From Anaerolineae bacterium (GTDB taxonomy: Bacteria > Chloroflexota > Anaerolineae > 4572-78 > J111): a stretch of DNA of 18,239 bases. Under the pieces are notes generated by a model, which was not told the DNA's origin, searched no databases, and was given only the letters and a program-made list of their open reading frames with translations. Positions 7,625-14,171 of this stretch are shown one piece after another. A program made the position numbers and the translations under genes. Each line of letters starts with the position of its first letter. The first letter of the stretch is position 1. Location of the stretch: assembly GCA_020433785.1 (NCBI GenBank), contig JAGRCC010000085.1, positions 1-18,239 on the forward strand. Direction: 5' to 3'.

Positions 7625-7699
7625 GACCGTCGATGACCGACCGCTGACCACCCAGAAATTCGCTTAAACGCGGCTGTCGGCGGTCATCCATCGGTAGTC
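7625..7699. repeat. imperfect foldback between oleC and oleD
   Basis: Arms 7625-7650 and 7675-7699 are imperfect reverse complements built from GACCG/CGGTC units (for example GACCGCTGAC against GTCGGCGGTC). It fills almost the whole 105-base gap, leaving only the oleD leader. It may moderate read-through between the two genes. Confidence 0.55.
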
Positions 7700-7728
7700 G
7701 CATTTTAGGGAGAGGACGACGCTATATA

Positions 7729-8724
7729 ATGAAAGCACTTGTCACCGGCGGCGGAGGATTTCTGGGCCGCTACATCGTCGAGCAGTTACTGGCGCGCGGC
7801 GATGAGGTCACCGTTTTTGCGCGGAGCGCGTACCCGGAACTGGTCCAGCTTGGCGCGAAACAAATTCAGGGCGATTTACAACACCGCGACGATGTGGTTA
7901 AAGCCTGCACCGGGCTGGATGCGGTGTTCCACGTGGCGGCTAAGGCCGGCTATTGGGGAACGTGGGAGTCGTTTTACCGGCCCAACGTCACCGGCACCGA
8001 AAACATTATCGCTGGCTGCCGCGAACACGGGGTCGGGAAGCTGATCTTTACCAGCACACCCAGCGTGGTCGCCAATAACCAATCCCGCGCCGGTGCTGAC
8101 GAGTCGCTGCCGTACCCCGAAACGTACGAAAGCTACTATCCCCAGACCAAAGCCATCGCCGAGCAGATGGACACCCAGGCCAACGGCGACGACCTGCTGA
8201 CCGTCTCGCTGCGGCCGCACATCGTCTACGGTCCTCGTGACATCCATATTATTCCCCGGCTGGTGGATCGAGCGCGGGCCGGCAAACTGGTCCAGGTAGG
8301 TGATGGGACCAATAAAATCGATGTAACCTACGTTGAGGATGCGGCCCGCGCCCATCTGCTGGCCGCCGATGCTCTGGAACCGGGATCGGCTGTGGCCGGG
8401 TCGGTGTATTTCATCAGCCAGGACCAACCGGTGGCTTTATGGCCGTGGGTCAACGATCTGTTTCGCCGGCTAGGTGTACCGCCGGTCACCAAAAAGATTC
8501 CGCTGTCATTGGCTCGCACGTTGGGGGGAGCGATGGAGTTTGCCTACCGCACCTTCAACCTTAAGGGCGAACCGCGCCTGACTCGCTTTCTGGCCAATGA
8601 GTTGGCCCTGAGCCACTACTACGACATTTCGCGGGCCAAGCAGGATTTTGGTTACCAACCGCAAGTAACAATGGAAGAGAGTGTCCAACGAACCGTCGCC
8701 TACTTTAAGTACACAGGAATGTAG
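7729..8724 (+). CDS. oleD: OleD, NADPH-dependent 2-alkyl-3-oxoalkanoate reductase
   Basis: 331 aa, extended short-chain dehydrogenase/NAD-epimerase fold. Seen: the dinucleotide motif TGGGGFLG (6-13), HVAAKAGYWG (68-77), TSTPSVV (108-114) and catalytic Tyr137-P-Q-T-Lys141. The AKAGYWG and SLRPHIVYGPRD segments are typical of OleD rather than general sterol dehydrogenases. It reduces the beta-keto acid made by OleA to the beta-hydroxy acid used by OleC. An AGGGAGAGG purine tract lies ~13 bases before ATG, a loose spacing; TATATAAT overlaps the start and could serve as an internal promoter −10. It follows oleC on the same strand across a repeat-filled gap. Confidence 0.88.
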   Translation: MKALVTGGGGFLGRYIVEQLLARGDEVTVFARSAYPELVQLGAKQIQGDLQHRDDVVKACTGLDAVFHVAAKAGYWGTWESFYRPNVTGTENIIAGCREHGVGKLIFTSTPSVVANNQSRAGADESLPYPETYESYYPQTKAIAEQMDTQANGDDLLTVSLRPHIVYGPRDIHIIPRLVDRARAGKLVQVGDGTNKIDVTYVEDAARAHLLAADALEPGSAVAGSVYFISQDQPVALWPWVNDLFRRLGVPPVTKKIPLSLARTLGGAMEFAYRTFNLKGEPRLTRFLANELALSHYYDISRAKQDFGYQPQVTMEESVQRTVAYFKYTGM

Positions 8725-8728
8725 CCTG

Positions 8729-8818
8729 AATACCGGAGCAACAAAGCTGGCTTTGTCAAGGTCAAAGTTTACTTTGACGCTCCGGATCACGGTATTGGAG
8801 CAACAAAGCTGGCTTTGT
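8729..8818. repeat. compound foldback: two hairpins inside an outer stem, plus a duplicated hairpin
   Basis: Hairpin A ACAAAGC-tg-GCTTTGT (8741-8756) and hairpin B TCAAAGT-tt-ACTTTGA (8762-8777) lie inside an outer stem CCGGAGC (8733-8739) / GCTCCGG (8779-8785). An alternative outer stem is AATACCG (8729-8735) / CGGTATT (8790-8796). Hairpin A with its GGAGCA lead (22 bases, 8735-8756) is repeated exactly at 8797-8818. All stems are perfect. It occupies nearly the whole gap between oleD and the aldolase gene. Confidence 0.8.
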
Positions 8819-8845
8819 TACCTCCAAATGTAAAAAGAGAGATTT

Positions 8846-9475
8846 ATGACCAACACCGAAGGCGTTATCAAATACCACCTCGACTACACCCCGGCGCCGC
8901 CGTTACCGGCCGAACAGGTGCGCGAAATCAACGCCTGGCGTAAGATATTGTACCTGCTGCAATTGATCGGGCAGGATCCGGAGCGCTACGGCGGTTACGG
9001 CTTCGGCAATATCAGCCGGCGGCTCGATGGGCCGCGTTTTGTGATTAGCGGCACGCAAACGGGCCATCTGCCGGAACTGACCGCCGCACAGTATGCCACG
9101 GTATTGGAATGCGACCCGGTTCAAAACCGGCTGGTCGGTGAGGGGCCGGTCCACCCCTCGGCTGAGTCGCTGACGCATGGGACGGTTTACGCGCTCGATG
9201 CCGGGGTGCAGTGGGTGATGCACGCCCATTCGCCTCACATCTGGCAGCACGCCGAAGCGATGGACATCCCCCTAACCGCCGCCGATGTCCCCTATGGCAG
9301 CCCGGAACTGGCGGCTGAGGTTGAGGGGCTGTTCCGAGAAACGGAGGTCGTCGCTTTAGGCATCTTTGCTATGGCCGGCCACGAAGATGGCATCGTCACC
9401 TTTGGCCGCACCGCAGAAGCGGCCGGCGCGGTGATGCTCACTTACCTCAGCCGGGCCTTTCAATTAGACATATAG
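8846..9475 (+). CDS. class II aldolase/adducin-family protein
   Basis: 209 aa, the family's usual length. Class II aldolases use a zinc held by three histidines to cleave or form phosphorylated sugar C-C bonds. Seen: GNISRR (54-59), SGTQTGHLPEL (68-78), PSAESLTHGTVY with acid Glu107 (104-115), the metal pair His126 and His128 in MHAHSPH, and the third ligand His179 in AGHEDGIVTFG. All ligands are present, so it should be active; the substrate cannot be read from sequence, and many relatives are annotated as fuculose-phosphate aldolase without proof. Start ATG 8846 with a weak purine site (AAAGAGAG). The S4 gene follows after 13 bases, suggesting one transcript. A link with the ole genes is only positional. 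Confidence 0.85.
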   Translation: MTNTEGVIKYHLDYTPAPPLPAEQVREINAWRKILYLLQLIGQDPERYGGYGFGNISRRLDGPRFVISGTQTGHLPELTAAQYATVLECDPVQNRLVGEGPVHPSAESLTHGTVYALDAGVQWVMHAHSPHIWQHAEAMDIPLTAADVPYGSPELAAEVEGLFRETEVVALGIFAMAGHEDGIVTFGRTAEAAGAVMLTYLSRAFQLDI

Positions 9476-9488
9476 ATACGGAGCCGAT

Positions 9489-9695
9489 ATGCCCCCCCCA
9501 GAAGAACCTACTATTCAGCTCGATCAATTTATGAAAATCACCGGGATGGTCGGCACCGGCGGCCAGGCCAAGCTGGTCATTCAGGACGGCGAGGTGTGGG
9601 TCAACGGCGTCGTCGAGACCCGGCGCAAGAAAAAGCTGCGCGCCGGTGATCAGGTTACGTTCGACGGCCAAACGCTCGTGGTGGAGTTTGAGTAG
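9489..9695 (+). CDS. small S4-domain RNA-binding protein (YbcJ/YaaA type)
   Basis: 68 aa, essentially one S4 domain. Residues IQLDQFMKITGMVGTGGQAK, VIQDGEVWVNGVVETRRKKKLRAGD and VTFDG form the alpha-L RNA-binding motif, including the conserved G-x-V-x-V-N-G-x2-E-x-R-R. Such stand-alone S4 proteins bind structured RNA, usually ribosomal; the precise target is unknown. CGGAG at 9479-9483 lies 5 bases before the ATG, and the gene sits 13 bases after the aldolase stop, so it is probably cotranscribed with it. The first seven residues (MPPPEEP) form an acidic/proline tail. Confidence 0.85.
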   Translation: MPPPEEPTIQLDQFMKITGMVGTGGQAKLVIQDGEVWVNGVVETRRKKKLRAGDQVTFDGQTLVVEFE

Positions 9696-9721
9696 CCCTC
9701 ATTGCAAAAATTAATCAAATT

Positions 9722-9760
9722 CTTACCCCCTCTTAACAACTTCTGAACAATTCTTCACTA
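9722..9760 (+). promoter_or_regulatory. Pho-box-like direct repeats upstream of the GT39 gene
   Basis: Four 8-base units at 10-11 base steps: CTTACCCC (9722), CTTAACAA (9732), CTGAACAA (9743), CTTCACTA (9753). The pattern matches the tandem CTTAACNN / TTMACA-type boxes bound by PhoB/PhoP-family regulators. A possible −10 (TATATC) lies at 9775-9780. Confidence 0.45.
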
Positions 9761-9800
9761 TACTTTTTGTGAAATATATCTTTTCAATAGCTCATATGTT

Positions 9801-9828
9801 TGTAGGACAAACTTAAGTTCGTCCTACA
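9801..9828. repeat. 28-base near-perfect palindrome
   Basis: TGTAGGAC...GTCCTACA with inner AACTT/AAGTT: 14-bp arms with a single mismatch and no real loop. Outer CATAT (9793) / ATATG (9832) extend the fold. It sits between the Pho-like boxes and the GT39 start. It may be a small repeat element, a cruciform or an operator. Confidence 0.65.
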
Positions 9829-9889
9829 ATAATATGCTCCCTAATCAAACCCAATTGTGAAGTGTTAACTCCTCTGGAAAGTTGCTGCG

Positions 9890-12058
9890 ATGAATAATAC
9901 AATCGGTAAAATCAAAAACAACTTAGACTTGGGCTTTTTAGTACTCCTGGCCGGCTTTCTCAACATCTACAACCTATGGCATTTAGGGTATGGCAATGGC
10001 TACTATGCCGCTGCAATTAAAAGTATGACCCAAAGTTTGTCTAATTTTTTCTTTGTCAGCTTTGACTCGGTTGGCTTTATTAGTGTCGATAAAGCGCCAC
10101 TGTCGTTGTGGCTCGATGCTATTTTTGCCAAAATATTTGGTTTTAGCGGATTTATCATTCTATTGCCCCACGCGTTAGCCGGCATAGCCGTCACAATCCT
10201 AACCTACATCATCGTAAAAAGAGTAGCGGGCAAGATTCCGGCCTTTGCAGCCGGATTAGTGATCACCTTATCGCCGGTCAATGTGGCGGTTTATCGAAAC
10301 AATACCCCTGACGCGTTGCTGCTTGTATTCATTCTGTTGGCTATCTTTTTCGCCATTCAGTATTTCGATACAAAGAAGATGCTGTTTCTCGCGCTCTCGG
10401 CGGCTATGATTGGCCTGGGCTTCAACACCAAAATGATGCAAGCGTTTTTGATCTTGCCGGCTCTGGTGGGGGGGGTGTTTATTTTCGCCGAGGGTAAACT
10501 GTTTGATAAGTTCAAAATCGCGCTACTCTTTCTTCTTGTCACCGCGTTCGTCTCGTTTAGTTGGATTACCATCGTCGATCTGACGCCGGCGGATATGAGA
10601 CCCTACATGGGCGGTAGTGATAACGACTCGGCCTGGAATTTGGCTTTGGGGTATAACGGCGCTCAAAGGTTGTTAGGGGAAGGCGGCGTGGGCGGCCGAA
10701 ATGGGTTCAATGTCGGTGAAAAAGGGCCGCAGCGGTTGTTTGTGGGCGAGATGGCCACCCAAACCGGTTGGCTGTTGGTCTCGGCCATTCTATTTAGCGG
10801 TTACTTCACTGTGCGTAACTTTAAAAAACTATTCCAAAAAATGGTAGGTAAAGATGTCCCGCTGTCCAGCCTTGACTTACTGAACACGATAAATATAGGG
10901 TTTTTCATTACCGGCTACCTCTTTTTTAGCTTCGCCTCTTTCTTCCATTCGTATTATTTGAACATATTTGCCGTGCCTATCGCGTTCCTTATCGGTGGTT
11001 TGGTCTATGAAATTAGGGATAAAGGCGCTTCCAATAGACGGCTTCCCTTGATGCTGCTGGCCTCCGTGCCGGTGCAAGTCTATCTTATTTTTCAAGCCGG
11101 CTATGCGGTTTGGCTTGTGCCGATAATTTTCGCCTTGACCGCCATCGCCCTCGTCGCCATTTTCTTTCAAACCAACAAAAAACTGCTTCTGGCCGGTGGC
11201 GTGGCTGCATTGGTCGGCCTAATGGCGACACCGCTAGTTTGGAGCGGCTACACCACGTTGTACGGCAACACCGCCTCACCGATTTTTATCGGCGGCCCGC
11301 CGGTGAGAGGCCCTGGTCCGGGTGGCCCCGGCGGACCGGGCGGGCCAGGCGGCTTTGCCCAACGGGATAACCGTGGTGGCCCACCACCTGTAGCCAACGG
11401 CTTTGCCCCCGATCCCAATCGCGATGGTCCGCCGTCCATGGGCGGTAATATCGCTCAGCGCGATGGCCAAGCCGGATCGCCGCCCCCGCCGGCCGGCGGT
11501 CCCTTTCCCCCCGGCGGTGGGCCGCCAGGCGGCGGTATGTTTGGGCCGCAGGATATCAGTTCCGAGCTTCTGGCCTACTTAAAGGAAAATTATGCTGGGG
11601 AAAAGTATTTTGTGGCCGTTAGTTCGCAGAACCAGGCTAGCCGATTTATTCTCAGTGAAGATATCGGTAATATTATGACTTTGGGCGGTTTTTCGGGCCG
11701 CGATCAAACTCTAACCCTGGCCGAGTTTCAAGACAAAGTGACTTCCGGTGAGCTGCGTTTCTTCCTGTTAGATGATGGTCGGGGTGGACCGGGCGGTGGA
11801 CCAGGGGGCGGATTTGATCCAGCGAGGGGCAACCTTCTTCCCGGCGGGCCTCCCCCTGGCGGCGGAGTTGCGGGCGCACCCCCGATTGGCAGTGGCGTTC
11901 CGGGATTGGCCAATACAGATGAGGCTGGTCGAAACAATCGTGGCGGCGGCATGTTTAATGCCAATCAGGATATAACCGACTGGATCAGGGAGAACGCTGA
12001 ACCTGTCGATGGGATAACCGGTCTCTACGATTTAAGGCCAACTGACTTCGGATCGTGA
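9890..12058 (+). CDS. GT39/YkcB-like polyprenol-phosphate-dependent membrane glycosyltransferase
   Basis: 722 aa. The N-terminal ~460 residues hold about a dozen TM helices of the GT39/ArnT (GT-C) class. YkcA/YkcB-type motifs are seen: YYAAAIKSM (38-46), SFDSVGFISVDKAPLSLWL (57-75) with the Asp67-Lys68 pair of the first periplasmic loop, YRNNTPDALL, GLGFNTKMMQAFLILPA and DLTPADMRPYMGGSDNDS. Next come a Gly/Pro-rich linker (~468-550), a soluble domain (LLAYLKENYAGEKYFVAVSS through MTLGGFSGRDQTLTLAEF) and a second Gly-rich linker (~629-690) before the C-terminal DITDWI. Such proteins transfer a sugar from a polyprenyl carrier to an envelope acceptor, the acceptor here unknown. A GGAAAG site lies ~9 bases before ATG. 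The N-terminal half is visibly more A/T-rich than the ole genes, hinting at a separate history. Regulation may be by phosphate (repeats at 9722-9760). Confidence 0.9.
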   Translation: MNNTIGKIKNNLDLGFLVLLAGFLNIYNLWHLGYGNGYYAAAIKSMTQSLSNFFFVSFDSVGFISVDKAPLSLWLDAIFAKIFGFSGFIILLPHALAGIAVTILTYIIVKRVAGKIPAFAAGLVITLSPVNVAVYRNNTPDALLLVFILLAIFFAIQYFDTKKMLFLALSAAMIGLGFNTKMMQAFLILPALVGGVFIFAEGKLFDKFKIALLFLLVTAFVSFSWITIVDLTPADMRPYMGGSDNDSAWNLALGYNGAQRLLGEGGVGGRNGFNVGEKGPQRLFVGEMATQTGWLLVSAILFSGYFTVRNFKKLFQKMVGKDVPLSSLDLLNTINIGFFITGYLFFSFASFFHSYYLNIFAVPIAFLIGGLVYEIRDKGASNRRLPLMLLASVPVQVYLIFQAGYAVWLVPIIFALTAIALVAIFFQTNKKLLLAGGVAALVGLMATPLVWSGYTTLYGNTASPIFIGGPPVRGPGPGGPGGPGGPGGFAQRDNRGGPPPVANGFAPDPNRDGPPSMGGNIAQRDGQAGSPPPPAGGPFPPGGGPPGGGMFGPQDISSELLAYLKENYAGEKYFVAVSSQNQASRFILSEDIGNIMTLGGFSGRDQTLTLAEFQDKVTSGELRFFLLDDGRGGPGGGPGGGFDPARGNLLPGGPPPGGGVAGAPPIGSGVPGLANTDEAGRNNRGGGMFNANQDITDWIRENAEPVDGITGLYDLRPTDFGS

Positions 12059-12075
12059 ATTACATCTGGGGTTAA

Positions 12076-12129
12076 TAATCACCTGCCCTAAGTATGGTAA
12101 TCACCTGCATTTCTGCGGTAATCACCTGC
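12076..12129 (+). promoter_or_regulatory. three direct repeats TAATCACCTGC at 21-22 base steps
   Basis: Exact copies at 12076-12086, 12098-12108 and 12119-12129, the last two preceded by GG. Two-helical-turn spacing puts all copies on one DNA face, as for an oligomeric activator or repressor. The third ends 5 bases before an extended −10. Confidence 0.65.
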
Positions 12130-12131
12130 GT

Positions 12132-12140
12132 TGGTATAAT
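12132..12140 (+). promoter_or_regulatory. extended −10 promoter element
   Basis: TG-G-TATAAT, a perfect extended −10. No −35 is apparent at 12112-12117, consistent with activator dependence on the repeats just upstream. Transcription would enter the hairpin at 12145. Confidence 0.5.
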
Positions 12141-12144
12141 AAGG

Positions 12145-12188
12145 TTTGCACCGGGGCTGTTAGAGGTGCCTTCTAGCCCCAGTGCAAA
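12145..12188 (+). ncRNA. long hairpin, possible small RNA or transcription stop
   Basis: Arms 12145-12158 and 12175-12188 (TTTGCACCGGGGCT / AGCCCCAGTGCAAA) pair over 14 positions with one mismatch; the loop itself can pair further (AGAGG / CCTTCT). No T-run follows, so a classical terminator is unlikely. It begins about 5 bases after the extended −10, and no convincing ORF follows, so a short structured RNA is possible. Speculative. Confidence 0.35.
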
Positions 12189-12507
12189 ATAATTTCGCAA
12201 ATTCTCTAATCACTCTCTATAATACAATCCAAAGGTAGAATTTTTCCATTTTAAGTCTCTGATCCAGTTGCTAATAGCCTGGTTATGGTTTATTTATGTC
12301 GCTAGGGTCGCAATCGTGGCTCAATGTTCAGGTCAACCTACCCGGCCCCTGGCCCACTGGGCAAAAGTTATCACCGAGAAATATCAAATGTGGCAAGTTC
12401 AGTCGGGTAAGTTGTAGGCTGACAAGAAATAACTTTCTTCACCAACTCCTGCTCCGGGGTCCGTTTTTGGAATCCTGGCGAAGCCCGAAAAAATCATATT
12501 CTCGACG
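12189..12507. other. non-coding stretch between convergent genes
   Basis: No recognisable gene on either strand. A second TATAAT (12218-12223) is present without a clear −35. The only open frame (12296-12520) has no ribosome site and no family-like features. Confidence 0.5.
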
Positions 12508-14034
12508 TTATCCTAGATAGTTAGTCAGACCGCTGAGGGTAAGGCCGATGCCCAAAGCGGTGACCAATACGGCGCTGGCCAGGGGCAAGACCCGGCTCCA
12601 ACGGCTGCCGCTGCCGCCCAGGCGTTCCACCAACCCGCGCGAGCGCACCAGCAAAACACCGATGACAATTAACACCGCCGCCAGGCCGAAACTAAAGGAG
12701 ACAATCAGCCCCAGGCCGAGCAGGACGCGGTTAAGGCCAATGGCGATGACCATAATCCCCAGCGCCTCAGGGCAGGGCAGCAGCCCGCCCGAAACGCCCA
12801 TCGCTGCCAGACTACCCAGGGTGACGCCCTCCGCCGGAGGCAGGTGGGTGTGGGTGTGCCCATCGCCGTGATTGTGGGTATAAGCGTGGTCATGGTTGTG
12901 ATGGTGGTCGTGGGTATGATGATGATCGTGGCTGTGACTATGTGGATGTTCGTGGTCAGGATTATGGCGGCTGTAAAAGGCCAGCCAGCGCTGCCAGGCC
13001 AGCCGGACACCGATAACGACGACCAGCAAGCCGGAGAGGATTTCCAGGAGCGGCGTCAGCACATCGGGCACAATAAATTGGCTGGCAAACAGCGCCAGCA
13101 AGCCAATCACAATCACGGACGCCGTATGGGTGAATGTCACAATGGCGCCCAGCGCAATGGCGTGCCGCACCGTCCCACGACTGCCGACCAGATAGGCGGC
13201 GACCAATGTCTTGCCGTGGCCGGGCGTGAGCGCGTGTAGTCCCCCGAGCGCCACAGCCAGGCCGAGTCCCAGCAATAATCCCCATAGTGAGCTTGTTGGC
13301 TCATACAGATAGGCCAGCAGCTGCCTTCCTTGCTCCGAAGCGCCCGCCTGAGTTTCAATCATACGGTTCAAACTAGCCAACTCCGTTGTCGCGGCGATGG
13401 TGTTTGTGGCGGCCGTGGCGGCCGGCTCAGTTGTATCGGGTACAGCGCTGCCGACGGTATAATCCATCGTCATACTTTGCTGGAGGCTGTCGCGGTTCTG
13501 CCGGCCGAGCGTGATGGTCACGGCCTTATCCACAAAGGCATTAACCTGGTAGGCTGAGCCGGTGGGCGCAAAGTTGTTGCGGTAGGAGATGCTGTGCGTA
13601 CCCGTCATTCCGTCGGCCAGCGTGGCAGTCGTGAAGATACGGATCGAGCCGTAGCCGGCCTGGACGTTGAGGTATGTCGGCATATCGACCTTGGTGACGG
13701 CCAACGCCAGCGGCTGCCCATCCAGTTGCAGCACTACCTGGCGCAGCATCATCTCCACATACGCCTGGCCTTCGGCGTCTGAAATCTGCTCATCACCATC
13801 GAGATCAAGCAGGGGTAGAAGTTGCGGCGCGACCAACACGCCCGGCGTGAGGTCCAGTTCCACCACTATCTCGGTGGGGGCGACCGTGATGTATGTGGCT
13901 TGCAAATATACATCGGCCGGGTGGGCCAGCGCCGTTTTGGGCGATGTCAGCCACCCGCACAGCAGCGCAATCAGCCCAATTAAAAGAAGTGACCGCAGCC
14001 CGTAACGGCTGATGATGATGCCAGGTTGATTCAT
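12508..14034 (-). CDS. NicO-family nickel/cobalt transporter with extracytoplasmic EF-hand domain and His-rich loop
   Basis: 508 aa from ATG 14034, with AGGAA 8 bases upstream; the longer open frame to 14169 runs through a repeat and is rejected. Order: signal peptide/TM ending ALA-HPA (~1-37), and an extracytoplasmic domain with a canonical 12-residue EF-hand loop DLDGDEQISDAE (77-88; Asp77, Asp79, Asp81, Glu88). The NicO membrane part follows: GGLHALTPGHGKTLVAAYLVG, then a cytoplasmic loop with about 20 histidines (~355-398), then GGLLPCPEALGIMVIAIGLN and the last helices. NicO/RcnA proteins move Ni2+ or Co2+, often outward; direction and metal cannot be decided here. It follows the DUF3500 lipoprotein gene on the same strand (137-base gap with a foldback), suggesting one metal-related unit. 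Confidence 0.9.
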   Translation of the reverse strand: MNQPGIIISRYGLRSLLLIGLIALLCGWLTSPKTALAHPADVYLQATYITVAPTEIVVELDLTPGVLVAPQLLPLLDLDGDEQISDAEGQAYVEMMLRQVVLQLDGQPLALAVTKVDMPTYLNVQAGYGSIRIFTTATLADGMTGTHSISYRNNFAPTGSAYQVNAFVDKAVTITLGRQNRDSLQQSMTMDYTVGSAVPDTTEPAATAATNTIAATTELASLNRMIETQAGASEQGRQLLAYLYEPTSSLWGLLLGLGLAVALGGLHALTPGHGKTLVAAYLVGSRGTVRHAIALGAIVTFTHTASVIVIGLLALFASQFIVPDVLTPLLEILSGLLVVVIGVRLAWQRWLAFYSRHNPDHEHPHSHSHDHHHTHDHHHNHDHAYTHNHGDGHTHTHLPPAEGVTLGSLAAMGVSGGLLPCPEALGIMVIAIGLNRVLLGLGLIVSFSFGLAAVLIVIGVLLVRSRGLVERLGGSGSRWSRVLPLASAVLVTALGIGLTLSGLTNYLG

Positions 14035-14078
14035 TAGACTCGTTCCTGAAGGAGCTATTTGAGTTTCAATCGATTTTA

Positions 14079-14143
14079 CGGGACGCAGATAAACACAAAT
14101 AAACGCTAAATTTTTGTTTTTATCGGCGAAAACCTGCGTCCCG
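14079..14143. repeat. foldback repeat between the DUF3500 and NicO genes
   Basis: Perfect 10-bp ends CGGGACGCAG (14079-14088) / CTGCGTCCCG (14134-14143) around an A/T-rich centre including TTTTTATCGGCGAAAA. The centre resembles the repeats near 5700 (TCTTTATCCGCGTTTTT) and 2470 (AAAAATCCGTGA). It may attenuate read-through into the NicO gene. Confidence 0.7.
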
Positions 14144-14171
14144 GTTCTGGCCCGCTTATAGGCGAGCAACG

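Noticed and set aside
12076..12129. Possible CRISPR-like array
   Set aside because: Repeats are only 11 bases with 10-11 base gaps, three copies, no cas genes; better read as a protein-binding site.
12296..12520. 74-codon open frame in the non-coding stretch
   Set aside because: No ribosome site, odd composition, runs into the 3' end of the NicO gene on the other strand, and no recognisable family.
14035..14169. N-terminal extension of the NicO protein into the upstream gap
   Set aside because: The extension is translated foldback repeat (14079-14143); ATG 14034 has its own AGGAA site and is followed directly by a signal peptide.
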